Source: Saturnia japonica
Taxonomy: Eukaryota > Arthropoda > Insecta > Lepidoptera > Saturniidae
Reading direction: 5' to 3'
DNA: 64,000 bases
Assembly: GCA_033032175.1 (NCBI GenBank)
Contig: CM065325.1
Location: 3,686,930-3,750,929, forward strand
Made by a program: the position numbers and the translations under genes. Each line of letters opens with the position of its first letter. Position 1 is the first letter of the stretch. This document shows, in pieces, positions 39,720-50,440 of the stretch. The notes under the pieces were generated by a model that did no database searches, was not told the DNA's origin, and saw only the letters and a list, made by a program, of their open reading frames with translations.

Positions 39720-39783
39720 ATGACAGTGTTGCAGGTGCAGAAAGGAGAAAACGGCGAAAACTGGGAAAACTGTACAATAGTAG
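39720..39783 (+). CDS. Possible first exon of a gene divergent from FBXO11
   Basis: ATG at 39720 opens MTVLQVQKGENGENWENCTI then V and a GTACGA donor-like site at 39784. Composition is strikingly protein-like. An AATATGGCGG motif lies 20 bases upstream, mirroring the motif on the FBXO11 side 230 bp away. Two further acceptor-donor bounded stretches (39919-39957, 40054-40138) could be exons. The first fits the phase, but the second only gives its best frame (TLDGNSTVTVRQNRVRQKSS) in a phase that does not join. I cannot name a family or follow it further. Confidence 0.35.
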
Positions 39784-40138
39784 GTACGAGCAAAGATGTT
39801 ATAAAAGGGTAGGAAATGTTCTAAAATCCGTGACATTCCGGTTGTAATGAAAAAAAAAACAAATAAATAATGTTCAACTTCGTGGAAGGACAAAATCCAA
39901 AACTTGTTTTTATTTCAGCATTGCAAGTCCTTGAAGGTTATTTCATCCAACTTTCCGGTAATGGCGTTTTTTGTTGAATAGGTACATCGTCTATACTTCA
40001 TTAGTAAAAAATGGGCTCTTTGGAACATTTTGGAATAACTAAAATCATATAAGACTTTGGATGGCAATTCAACTGTTACCGTCCGTCAAAATAGAGTCCG
40101 CCAAAAAAGTAGTTCACTCGTACTGCAACCAGACATCA

Positions 40139-41218
40139 GTAAGTTCGACTGTTATTTTTTATAGTTGGATGAACCACTAATTTCTGGTTAATAAGGCAAC
40201 ACAATGGCCTAATAAAGACCTTTACAGGACTTGGTTGTATTCTTGCAAGCTGCTTTAAGGTAGGTACGTTGGGATTTTTATTCAGGTAATTTTTTGTCTA
40301 AACATGATACACCACCTGCTTTTGACTGACAGTGTCGGTGTATTCGTGATTGAACTAAGAGAGTCCATAGCGCAACAATTTCAGATGAAGAGATAAAATA
40401 TTTCTTTCGTCTCCTATTAATATTACCTATATTCCATCTCACTAGCAAACACCTTGGTAATATCAGAAGGATCTCTCCCATCACAACATAGAGTACAATT
40501 GTTGCGGTGCATCAAGGCTCTAGGACCCAGGCGCGCATAAAACCCATAAGACGATTGACATTGGACACTTCCAACAATAATGGGAGGCACCTGGTTAGTT
40601 CATCCATCTGGGTGCTACATGGGCTGGAGACGAGTCTGCCACCAGAGAATAGATGCTAAAAGCTAATAGTATTCAATTTTATATCCATGTACTAACAAGC
40701 AAATTAAAATCCTACGCTTGACTTGCAAAGGAAGTGGGAGAAGAGCACGTGACAATGTGTCATTAATAAACAGTAGTCTGTACCTAAAGAGACGACTAGG
40801 TACCGTACCGACATTTCTCATATCCAGTAGGATGGTACGTCAACAGAAGGTCCAGTAGAGTGGTAGCTTGACTAATTTTCTCGGAGATCCGAGTGGTATG
40901 GATTACTAGTTGAGCCAGGTAATCAAAATCAAAATATCTTTTATTCAATTTAGGCCCTAAGAAGGCACTTATGAATGTCAAAATACTACCACCGGTTCGG
41001 AAAACGTCCCAGACATCGAGAAGAACCGACAAGAAATTCGATCGGGTTTATCTTATTATCTTCTTTTTTTTTAAACTGGTTATATAGTCTTTAATTATAT
41101 ACAGTTATTATCATTTTCACTAGATGTACAGAGAAGGAATCACATCCAGACATCACCATCATTCGCGTAATCAGCCACTCTATAATACCCCTTTGACAAT
41201 AAAACCTGCTTAACATGA
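40139..41218. other. Intergenic DNA with a lepidopteran LINE/SINE 3' end
   Basis: 40922-41060 (CAAAATATCTTTTATTCAAT, CTACCACCGGTTCGGAAAAC, CGAGAAGAACCGACAAGAAA) is a repeat 3' end I recognise as common in moths. 40490-40620 also looks like a decayed coding repeat. No host gene. Confidence 0.55.
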
Positions 41219-41924
41219 TTGTTAGCGACGCATAGGTAGCGACGCATAGGCCTAAGCGTAATGATACGATAATAACGATTGTAAATATAAGTTGTAAGGA
41301 TGAATAATTTGCACGAACGATCAATAATTAAATGTTTCTAATGTTTTGAATATGTTACTATAGCGTGTAGGTATGTAAGAACAGTATATAAGTCATGAAA
41401 ATGTGTGTAATCTAATAAAAATAATCACTTAAAGTACTAAAATCATATATTGTCAATAATTCATATTTTGTAAAAGTTATACGTAATGTTTTGTGTTATA
41501 TAAGTAAAATAGCCTTCTGTATGTGTTTTATAATGTTTGTAAGCTCAAATAGTGCGTATATAACGAGTCGCAAGACGTTTTAAGGTTGCAATGTTTAATG
41601 CTTTATATCTCCCGTGTTTATTAACCTATAATGTTAAAGTTAGTGTTTTTGAATAGGTATTTGTGTCTACATTGATGTGAAATAGTTTTTATTGTAATTG
41701 AATAACTGTAATTAGAGATATTAACAATTTATTGTATTCTGTATACAAGTAATAATAATAATAGACAGAGACAGCAATATTGCAACCACTGCGCATTACC
41801 GCGGTTAACGGACCACACCCAAGTTTGGTAATGAGCAGTACGGATAGAGACGCCATCGTCCGTCTCGCTCTCCGGCAAACCATATAAAAGGCGTTCTACC
41901 GGGGCAAACGAGCAGGCAAACGAG

Positions 41925-43279
41925 AAACCTCAAATGTAGAATCCAAAGAGCCGTGACCACTCTCGGGAAGTGGTTTAACGACTGGCGAATAGCCATAAAC
42001 CCCACGAAGAGCGCAGCGGTGCTCTTCGACAAAACCGCCACACAGATACCGCAAAAACTCAAGGACAATCCCCTTGAACTCTTCGGTAATCCGATCCCCT
42101 GGGAAAAGGCGACCAAATATCTAGGTGTAACCCTAGACAGTAGACTCTCCTTTATACGCCACATCAATCTGGTTAGGAAAAGGGCCTCCTGGACCCTCGC
42201 CCGACTGCATCCTCTGTTATGTGCTGCAAGCAAAATGTCCACGAGACACAAGCTTACGCTCTACAAGATGTGTATCCGTCCGATCATGACATATAGCTGC
42301 GTTGCGTTCGCACATATGCCAAGTTATAACTGGGAACGCTTACAAGCTATCCAGAACAAATTTCTTCACCGCCTTACCGGTGCCCCCTGGTTTGTTCGTA
42401 TGGAGGATCTCCATAGAGATATGGACCTTCCCTCGATACATGCATATGCCAAACACCTTTCTCGCTCGTATTTCGACACCGCGTCGAACCACGCGAACCC
42501 CTTAATAAAAGCGGCAGCTTCTTATGTTCCCGACCCCAACGCCTGCCGGAGAAAACGCCGGCCGCGTAATATATTCACTGACCCGCCCGACCAAACCGAA
42601 AAAGCTAACGCGTTCTACGCCGACACCGTCTCTCCAAACAGAGCGTGCCACCGCCCACGCCCGCGTAACCACCGTTCTCTCCGCAGAGGACGGGCGGTCA
42701 ACTTCGCTCCCGCACACCCGTCACGTCCACCCTCTCTAGCGGCAACCCAAGCCTAGGTCCGTTCCTCGGTGTGAAGCCCTTGGGTCAGGCAGCCGCCCGC
42801 GCGATACAAAGTGACACTATACGTGCAACACTTAGTTACCCACACACAACATTACACACGTATGAACACACACACGTGCACACCACACAGGTACATAGGT
42901 TCTGTAAGGGACCTTTTTTTTTTCTTTTTTTGCGCTAGTTAGACTAATGCGCTAGTTAGTGTAGAAAAACCATTCCGATTAACAAATACACATACGCATG
43001 ATCCACTCCTTCCTCCCAGGAGGAGGGGAACGTGCATATGAGTATATATTAGTTAGCTCGAATTTTCATAAGATTAGGGAATTAGCTAGATCGCGACTTT
43101 TTCGCATTCGCGACGACCGCCCGAGCCGAGGTTCGGCCACTTTGGCACCCTCGTGCGGGTCGTCACAAACTTTCGCGGCTGAGTGCCCTAAGCGCTCGCC
43201 CCCAAGTCCGGTGAAGCTGTAAAAGCCGCAGCGGCTCTGTTTGACGATAGGGCCCCTAAGGCTAACAGTGTAGTCAGTT

Positions 43280-43340
<61 letters not shown>
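41925..43340 (+). mobile_element. Jockey-type LINE copy B, 5' truncated
   Basis: Target duplication AGGCAAACGAG at 41914-41924 and 43341-43351; poly(A) of ~61 A at 43280-43340. It holds the last third of ORF2 and the full 3' UTR, which matches copies A and C. It inserted about 30 bp downstream of a TATA box in an LTR-like sequence. The long, uninterrupted A tail points to recent insertion. Confidence 0.92.
41953..42756 (+). CDS. C-terminal part of LINE ORF2 (reverse transcriptase thumb and tail)
   Basis: Open for 267 codons and also open upstream to the insertion edge, so the Met is not a true start. WFNDWRIAINPTKSAAVLF and the KYLGVTLDSRLSFIRHI block are the post-catalytic RT motifs of Jockey elements. 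RHKLTLYKMCIRPIMTY and WERLQAIQNKFLHRLTGAPW follow. The C-terminal ~60 residues are Pro/Arg-rich. The catalytic FADD region and the endonuclease were lost by 5' truncation, so it is a dead-on-arrival copy despite the clean frame. Confidence 0.9.
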   Translation: MTTLGKWFNDWRIAINPTKSAAVLFDKTATQIPQKLKDNPLELFGNPIPWEKATKYLGVTLDSRLSFIRHINLVRKRASWTLARLHPLLCAASKMSTRHKLTLYKMCIRPIMTYSCVAFAHMPSYNWERLQAIQNKFLHRLTGAPWFVRMEDLHRDMDLPSIHAYAKHLSRSYFDTASNHANPLIKAAASYVPDPNACRRKRRPRNIFTDPPDQTEKANAFYADTVSPNRACHRPRPRNHRSLRRGRAVNFAPAHPSRPPSLAATQA

Positions 43341-43345
<5 letters not shown>

Positions 43346-43886
43346 AACGAGCGCACACGGGTACCACAAGCTGAAGAATCAAGACTCAAGACTCAAGACT
43401 CAAGAAACTGGAAGAAACCGTATCCAGAAGATATAGTATTAACAAAGTGTATTGTCTTGAAGAATACAGCAAATTTTATTGTGGTGCCTGTGTGTCATTT
43501 CTTCGCATTTTCACTAAGTTCAACCCGCCAGCGACCCAGTCCATTCCGCTCCGTGCTACGTCATCGCCGCGCCTATCAGCAGGCACCTCACTGCGTGTGT
43601 GTACCTTGATGTTTCGCCCTCTTCACGCCTAGTAGTTTCGGGTGTGAACAGGGTTGGTCGCACGTAGTGAGAGGGGCTCGCACGCACTGGTTTCCAGACA
43701 GCTGGTTACCGTAGCGTGTTATCCGCCGTCCGTTATATACAGAGTACGAGGGAATCGTTTCCGTCGCGTTCGCGCCCTCGGTGCGCGGTCCCGCTCTGTA
43801 TAGATTGACGTAGCACATTGTATAGTAGGCGCACGCACGCGCTCATTTTAATGATTCTTGAACTTTTTATCCGGCAAATCGCTAAT

Positions 43887-44807
43887 GTTGGCGACAGAAC
43901 TGTTATTTTCGTGTCTCATATTAGGATATTATGTGATATTATTGTGTTTATGTTTTATGTACTATGTGTTATGATAGAATAGATCGATATGGATAATATT
44001 ATAGAGAAATGTTAGCGACTACGCTACATTACAAGTTGGATGTTATATATTAAGTTGTATATAAATGATTATGTATTGTGTGTCACATATATGAAAATAT
44101 AACTAATATAGAATAGATAGATGCATAGAGTAAGGATATCCAATGTTATAGAAACGTTACGAACGGAAAACAGTGATGCCGCCTGTAAATTGCATTGTTT
44201 TTGGCTTATGTACGGAATATATACTTAATGTATATTAGTGAATATGTAATGGATAGGTAATACAAAAAGGAACATTTTGATATATGACATGTGTACATAA
44301 GATATACAATGAAAGAAATATAGAGAGATTAACAGGGCAACCAAAGCGAAAACTAAAATTAAAACATGAAATAAAGCGGGGCTCTCTTTACGGTCATTCT
44401 CCGAACTACTTAAGCTCGAAGAGGGGCCGTATGGGGCACGGTGCAATTCAACGAGTACAAGTAACAACAAGAAGAAAGCTTTGGTCGTCCTGCGAACAAT
44501 TAATTGAAGATTTCGACTTTCATTGAAGACCCGGCACCTCAAGCGGTCGTGCATTATTGCATCCCCCGGACCCCCTCACTAGTAACATCGCGTCCCACTG
44601 ACATCCGTACGGCGTCTACGAGACGGGCATCCGGCGTAACAAAACGCCCGTCCAAACCGGGGAAACGTCACCCCCCCCCCCCTCCCTCACGCAGAGGGGA
44701 AGTGACGCGTACCCAACAGCTAATGTGCTTAGGAAGTTCATTATAAAACCTAACACAATTACCTAAAAAAAATTTATTTGTTTTACTGAGTCTAAAAGAC
44801 GGATTGA
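43887..44807. other. Unassigned DNA after the LTR-like block
   Basis: A plus frame 44284-44526 (ERLTGQPKRKLKLKHEIKRG) and the GC-rich patch 44530-44740 could be leader or gag remnants. I do not recognise them. Confidence 0.35.
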
Positions 44808-45975
44808 CTATTTTATATTTATTTCTAGTATTGAAATTGTCTGTGCTAGTAACAAGTTCAAAATGCCATCATTTTTCCGAACATACATTATATTTTCCAA
44901 GATGTATTGGGAAGGCAAAGTTAGGATACCAAATTCTTGAAATTTATTCCTCAATGATTCGCGTGGTCCCATATCATAAATTGCTCGAACTGCCCGTTTT
45001 TGTAATACAAATATGATTTCTACCTCAGCTGCTGAACCCCACAGTAAAATACCATAGGACATTAAACTGTGGAAGTAAGCGAAGTAGACCAGCCTAGCAG
45101 TAGCAATATCAGTTAACTAGCGAATCTTACGCACTGCGTATGCAGCGGAGCTTAATTTCCCTGCCAAGGTTTTAATGTGAGGACACCATTGTAATTTTGC
45201 ATCTAGTGTGATGCCTAAGAAAACAGTATTATCAACAATGCCTACTATGTTCTCTTCTATCTTAATATTACTTTCAACACGTTGCACATTGGGTAAGGAA
45301 AATCTGATACATTTCGTTTTGTTTGCGTTTAACAATAAATTATTTAAAGCAACCCATTCTGATATTTTAAACAAAGTATTATTTACATGCCCAAGTTCTA
45401 AATCTTTTCTTTTCACTTGAAATATAAGTGAAGTATCGTCTGCAAAAAGAACAATGTTAGCACAGTCCCTAACCATTAGGGGTAGATCATGTATATATAC
45501 TAAAAACAAAAACGGTCCCAATATCGAACCTTGTGGGATGCCGATTCTAGCCAAGGATCCCGAAGAGGTTGCCCCATTTACACTTACTTTGAGACAGCGA
45601 TCTGTTAAATATGATTCCAGAAAGTCTAGAGAAGGTCCACACACACCATAATGTTTCATCTTAAGTATGAGCGTAGTGTGATCAACACAGTCGAAAGCTT
45701 TTGAAAGATCACAGAATACACCGATTGCATCCTGCGACTTCTCCCATGCCTCAAATATGTGACTTAATAGCGTTGCACCAGCGTCAGTCGTAGATTTTGA
45801 TTTCGTGAAACCAAACTACAGACCTTCCAATATTTTATGATTATTAAAGTAATCTACTAATTGCTTTAGCATAATTTTTTCAAAAATCTTACTAATCGAA
45901 GAAAGCACAGAAATTGGTCTATAATTTTCAATATTACTCCTATAGCCTGATTTAAACAATGGAACTATTTTACTT
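44808..45975 (-). pseudogene. Reverse transcriptase region of the second LINE
   Basis: Fragments: KIVPLFKSGYRSNIENYRPI then SKIFEKIMLKQL (46034-45816); a stretch 45815-45660 with AFDCVDHTTL-type sequence in another frame; then FLESYLTDRCLKVSVNG, IGIPQGSILGPFLFLVYIHD and the catalytic box VLFADDTSL, then NKTKCIRFSLP and GITLDAKLQW (45659-45117). A stop precedes the last part (YGILLWGSAAEVEIIFVLQK, IYDMGPRESLRNKF, 45062-44808). The catalytic Asp pair is intact, but the gene is broken at about three places plus the retro-insert. Confidence 0.85.
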
Positions 45976-46638
45976 CTCGTCTCGTGTTTGTATGGCTGCC
46001 AAGGCGAAATTTCTAAGTAACAAAGTGCTTGCATCTATTAATATATCTAAGACTGTTTGGAACATAATAAATAAAGAAATGGGGAAAAATAGGAAAAAAG
46101 ACTATTCGATAAATCTACTAATCAACTTTTCTTTGGACGTCTTCTCGTCCAAAATATCTCAGTGCCTCAAGACGAAAGTCTTTGACCAATGTGTGTTGCC
46201 AGTGATGAGTGATGACATACGGCACAGAGACGTGGTCGCTCACTGTGGGCCTCATAAGAAAGCTCAAGGTCGCTCAGCGAGCTATGGAGAGGGCTATTTT
46301 TGGTGTTTCTCTACGAGATCGAATCAGAAATGAGGAGATCCGTAGACAAACTAAGGTCACCGACATAGCCAAAAGGATTAGCAAGTTGAAGTGGCAGTGG
46401 GCGGGGCACATAGTTCGGAGAACTGACGGCCGTTGGGGCAGAAAGGTTTTTGAGTGGAGACCACGCACCGAAAAACGCAGCGTAAGACGGCCCCCCACTA
46501 GATGGAAAGACGACCTAATAAAGGTCGCTGGGAGCCGTTGGGTGCAGGCCGCACAAGATCGGTCGCTCTGGAGATCTATGGGGGAGGCCTATGTTCAGCA
46601 GTGGACGTCCTGCGGCTAAAATGGTAATGATGATGATG
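45976..46638 (+). mobile_element. Chimeric retro-insertion: second-LINE fragment fused to an RTE 3' end
   Basis: Flanked by ACTATTTTACTT on both sides (45964-45975, 46639-46650). Its first ~130 bp (45985-46117) are the sense sequence of the second LINE's connector (MAAKAKFLSNKVLASINISK). The rest (46118-46638) is the end of an RTE-type ORF and its short (ATG)n tail. One target duplication and one tail argue for a single insertion of a hybrid cDNA. Confidence 0.75.
46118..46619 (+). pseudogene. C-terminal part of an RTE-type LINE reverse transcriptase
   Basis: LDVFSSKISQCLKTKVFDQC VLPVM, then after a frameshift near 46205 TYGTETWSLTVGLIRKLKVA, RAMERAIFGVSLRDRIRNEE, DIAKRISKLKWQWAGHIVRR and AYVQQWTSCG with a stop. 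I recognise this as the tail of a very common lepidopteran RTE/endonuclease-reverse-transcriptase family. No catalytic domain. The (ATG)n repeat at 46619-46638 is the kind of short 3' tail RTE elements use instead of poly(A). Confidence 0.85.
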
Positions 46639-46901
46639 ACTATTTTACTTATTTTCATCATACTGGGAAAGTTCCTTTATCAATACACTGATTAAATATA
46701 TGAGCCAGATGTGGTGAAATATTAACAATTAAAAACTGAATTACCATTACTGACATTCCCCAAATGTCTTCAGTATGTTTTAGGTTTCATTGCTTAAAAA
46801 CTCTTATTATTTCACCTGCACTAATAGATGTAAAATTAAATTTTGAATTTAAAGGTGTACTCAGATTTTCCAAAAGTGATGCTGCACCACTAGGTGATGA
46901 T

Positions 46902-47435
46902 TTAATATTTTTTGTTACCTCTAGTGGTATATTTGTGAAGTATTCCTGAAAAACAGTTGCTACCTCTGAACTGTACTCCGACTGTTAGATTTATCGAATC
47001 GTCTTTTTTCCTATTTTTTCCCATTACTTTATTTATTACGTGCCAAACAGTCTTAGACATATTAGTAGATGCAAGCACTTTGTTACTTAAAAATTTCGCC
47101 TTGGCAGCCATACAAAAACGTTTAAATATTTTTGAATAATTCCTAACATAAGTATGAAATGCCTCGTTAGTTGTCATCGATTTTCTGAAATATAAATCAT
47201 ATAAATGGTCTCTACTTTTTTTAATTCCTTTGGTAGCCCAATCACTGAATAATTTTTTTTTCCGAGCACTACTAATCTTGGGTGTGCCATTTTTAATAAA
47301 TTCATTACGTATAATATTAAATAAGTAATCGTAATTGAAATTGGGATCAATACTATTAAAATTGGCCGACGATAATTTCAAATTGATATTATGATTTAAG
47401 CGATCTAATCTACTTTTTGATATAACTCTAGCCAA
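46902..47435 (-). pseudogene. Endonuclease-RT connector of the second LINE
   Basis: 177 open codons: FIKNGTPKISSARKKKLFSD, DHLYDLYFRKSMTTNEAFHT, RFCMAAKAKFLSNKVLAS, SINLTVGVQFRGSN. This is the Lys/Arg-rich helical link between endonuclease and RT. The segment 46985-47110 has a sense-orientation near copy at 45985-46117 on the opposite strand. Confidence 0.75.
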
Positions 47436-47620
47436 TTTCTTACAAGCTTCGCAGGTGTGTTACAATTTATTTGAACAAGCTGTGCTTTATGGTCCGATCT
47501 TATCCCAGTAATAATACTATTACTAACGGTTTCAAAGTTAGTAAAAACATTATCAATGCACGAAGCAGTATGGGCCGTGCTTCTGGTTGGCTGATTAAAA
47601 AAGTTTGTAGACAGTTTGTC

Positions 47621-48232
47621 CTACATGATCTTGCTCTATAAAATCCAACAACGATTCCTAATTGTGCTAAAATTCCTTAAAATTATCCAATCCACAGAAG
47701 GGACCGAGTCCTGCATGACGTCGGTCACTGGCTTAGATACTCAAAAAGCCGAGTTGTCTCTATGTCCTCATTGCCACGTTATGGGTTCTGTAGAGGTACA
47801 CACAGACTATTAGATAGATGTACAAGAGGTACATCTAACAATTATGTCTTTATTAGTCATGAAGATTTATTATTTTAATATAATAATTGTATAAAAGTGT
47901 TTTTTTTCACCGCTGCTGTTTTTTTATAATAGCTCGGCAAAGTAAATGAATATTTTTCTTTACTGTTATTAATATTGGTTTCTGTGTTTGTTTCACATGT
48001 GATAAATGAAATCCTGCTTTAAAATAAGATTACTGTGAATATTGTGGCTGCATTAATGGCTCCTATAAAATATACCAAGTGTTTTCTGCAAATGACCTGT
48101 TGTATTTTAAGTCCTCGAAGTATACAAGTACAAAAAGCGACATTATTTTTTGGTTCTTCAGCTTATACATATAAATAAAAAAGTTTTTATATACACGAGG
48201 GACTTATCTCCTAGGCCTAATCTTATTATATT
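47621..48232. other. AT-rich intergenic DNA
   Basis: No gene or element recognised; 47690-47820 is GC-richer without a clear frame. Confidence 0.45.
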
Positions 48233-48385
48233 AAGTGAGCAATTCTTGTATATATATAGGTAATTGGTTTCTCGGAATTAGCTCAAACGATTTCGATGAA
48301 ACTTTGCATTTAGATAATGTTTTATATTCCAAGTTTACCTAGATAGGTGTTTTTCTTTTTTTGTTTATATCGCCCAGATATTATA
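48233..48385 (+). repeat. Dispersed repeat family X, copy 3
   Basis: GTGAGCAATTCTTGTA, ATTGGTTTCTCGGAATTAGC, GATGAAACTTTGCATTTAGA and TTCCAAGTTTACCTAGATAG match 25529-25640 in the same orientation. Confidence 0.75.
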
Positions 48386-48599
48386 TTTATAAAACACGTG
48401 TAAATAAATTCTAAATACCATATCAATACTAACAGTCATAAAAAGTAATTGAACAGATTCATAATAAACCATTTTTTTGTATCGTATTTTGAAAAATAAC
48501 AGTGATAAATGAAATGTTTCACGTTTGTAGCCTAACTCTTTCTTACAGCTAACGCGCACTGCGGTTTATTTCCCTACGGATTTTTCCCGTAAATTTGTG

Positions 48600-48860
48600 A
48601 ACTATAGAATGGTCGTAAGCGCGACTGCTATGAGCGAGATACTGGGTTCGAATCCCAGGTCGAGCAAAGTTTTATTGGGTTTTTCCTATAAAATTCTCAG
48701 TAGCAGCTCGGAGTTTGGTTTCGTGCCCGATTAATAGCAATAGGCTCGCTCCCTATTACATGGGACCTAAAAACATACTCGGCGAATTGTGTGTGTACAT
48801 TAGTACACCTCTGCCTAACCCTTCGGGGAATGCAGGCGTAATGGTATGTTATGCGGAAAT
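48600..48860 (+). mobile_element. tRNA-derived SINE
   Basis: The tRNA-like head GGTCGTAAGCGCGACTGCTA then GGGTTCGAATCCCAGGTCGA carries a canonical Pol III B box (GGTTCGAATCC). The body (CAGCTCGGAGTTTGG, GCAATAGGCTCGCTCCCTAT, TACATGGGACCT, ACACCTCTGCCTAACCC) is one I recognise as a widespread lepidopteran SINE. It has no intact tRNA fold, so it is not a tRNA gene. Confidence 0.85.
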
Positions 48861-50149
48861 TAATCTACAAGTCGCCGCAGTCTATAAACAAAAGTACTCT
48901 GTGGCCGCAGTGGTGTTGAACCGTTGTGAAAGAATGTCTCACTTGTCTCTAAGCGTCTCTAAGCACATCCGATAAGGACGCGGTAAATTTTAATAGGTAC
49001 AAGTAATTTTTATTAAATTGGCAAATGGTTTTACGCTCATCTTGTAATAATCAAAATTTTTTTAGAGACACGCAAATCGTTACGTTTTATTTAAAAGCCC
49101 CTTTGCGAGGACTCACTTTTATTTCATACATTTAGCATGCCAACCAAGGAACATAATATACTCGCCTTACGGCGATGCCGCCAGATGCCAAAGATAAAAA
49201 TTAATTTCCACACAAATTGCACATCTATGCCAATACATATTATAAAGAGGATTTGATTTTTTCTTTATAATGGATAAACTTAAAAACTACTGAACCGACT
49301 TTAAAAATTCTTTCACCAATATAAAGCTACTGTACCAGCGAGCAACATAGGCCATATTATAATATGAAAAATAATTTATTCCTCTAAAATGTCGATAGTT
49401 TTACACAAAGTATTAAAAAATGCCTACACGGGTGATGCGACGGCGATGTTTTTGTATAAAATTAACACGGATGAAACCGCGGGGCATAGCAGAGAGACAA
49501 ACATCTTAGCATTCCATGGATTCACTGTACGGGTGCCGGGTCCATTGTGTGGCAGACAGAGGGAACACGAGCAGCTCCAGGGACTTGCGGCCTAGGTGTA
49601 GGTTTAAGGGGCCCCCTTATTAAGCACATCAGCGCTCACTTTGACAGCCCGCGATACCCTCTTTGCCAAGCCAGATTTGGTAAGAGCCTGTTATTGCTGC
49701 TTTAGATACCAGTTCTAAAATAGAACTTACTGCTGTTCTCGACAGGCCGAGGTTTTTAGGAAGTTAATAGAGATTTCGCTGGAATACCTCTCGCTCCCAC
49801 TTCCAACGCATACAAGTTTACCGCATAGCCGTTTTTGGTTAGCAAATTACATAGATCGTAATATTTATTCATTTCTATTGCAAGGTCTTTAGATATATTA
49901 GTTACCACGGTACAGTAAGCTCTACAAGTACTATACGCTTGATTTCTCAAGAATAAAGAAATATGTCTGGTCTGGATGGCAAAACACCCACACCCTCTGA
50001 GATTTTTTAATGTTTTTCACATGTGTCCACATATGAAATGTGTGTGTTTATAAATATTTACAATTTACGTATTATTAAAACAATTGTTGTAACCGATACT
50101 TCTTACAGTTATTTCACATTTTACGCTTTCAATATTACTTTTGAATCGA
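48861..50149. other. Intergenic DNA with a common repeat 3' end
   Basis: 49280-49500 (TACTGAACCGACTTTAAAAA, ATTCTTTCACCAATATAAAG, AACCGCGGGGCATAGC) looks like the 3' part of a lepidopteran repeat. Otherwise nothing identified. Confidence 0.5.
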
Positions 50150-50440
50150 TGATGGTTTAGTGGTAGCGTGTACGGACAGCGTGTCGACTGACCTGAGCTC
50201 GACTCCCTGCATTAAGCCTGAGCTTTCAGTGAAGGAGAACATCGTGATGGAACCATAGCATGGTGTTAGGTTATTTTCTTATGCCCGCCTTACTAGCTAC
50301 CACCCTCAAGTTGAAAATGTGTCACCAAGCCCCTATATGTGTGTTCCGGCAGCTGCACTTGAGTATCAGCTCCGTCTTGTTCTTGTGCCACATCGTCACT
50401 TAACATCAGTTGAGATCATGACTAGATGCTAAACCTATAA
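50150..50440 (+). mobile_element. Second tRNA-derived SINE, fullest copy
   Basis: Head GATGATGGTTTAGTGGTAGC (A-box-like) and GAGCTCGACTCCC (degenerate B box), then body AGAACATCGTGATGGAACCA, TCTTATGCCCGCC, CAAGTTGAAAATGTG and ACATCGTCACTTAACATCAG. Partial copies are at 23415-23600 and 32444-32566 in FBXO11 introns. Confidence 0.75.

Larger units (their letters stand above)
41219..43886 (+). mobile_element. Probable LTR of a retroelement, split by LINE copy B
   Basis: Without the LINE it would cover 41219-41924 plus 43352-43886 (about 1.2 kb). It starts TGTTAGCGACGCATAGG, has a TATA box (ATATAAAAGG at 41882) and a (GACTCAA)n run (43379-43405), and is followed by TTGGCGACAGAAC (43888), similar to the primer-binding site of BEL/Pao elements. 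No gag or pol is recognisable after it and no second LTR is in the window, so this is tentative. Confidence 0.45.
44808..47620 (-). mobile_element. Jockey/CR1-like LINE (second family), with a retro-insertion
   Basis: Reading right to left on the minus strand: end of the endonuclease (NVFTNFETVSNSIITGIRSD then HKAQ, ~47580-47470), connector (46902-47435), RT start (WGMSV, PHLAHIFNQCIDKGTF near 46700), RT core (45117-46034) and a C-terminal part to 44808. It is interrupted by a 663-bp insert at 45976-46638. Small frameshifts and stops (e.g. near 45820 and 45665-45660) mark it as decayed. Both outer ends are indistinct. Confidence 0.85.

Noticed and set aside
41805..42251. 148-codon minus-strand frame
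   Set aside because: Antisense to the LINE ORF2 frame, which has clear RT motifs on the plus strand.
43188..43382. Open frame rich in Phe on the minus strand
   Set aside because: It is the complement of the LINE B poly(A) tail.
48610..48665. Possible tRNA gene because of GGGTTCGAATCCC
   Set aside because: No acceptor or anticodon stems can be completed, and a known-type SINE body follows directly; annotated as a SINE.
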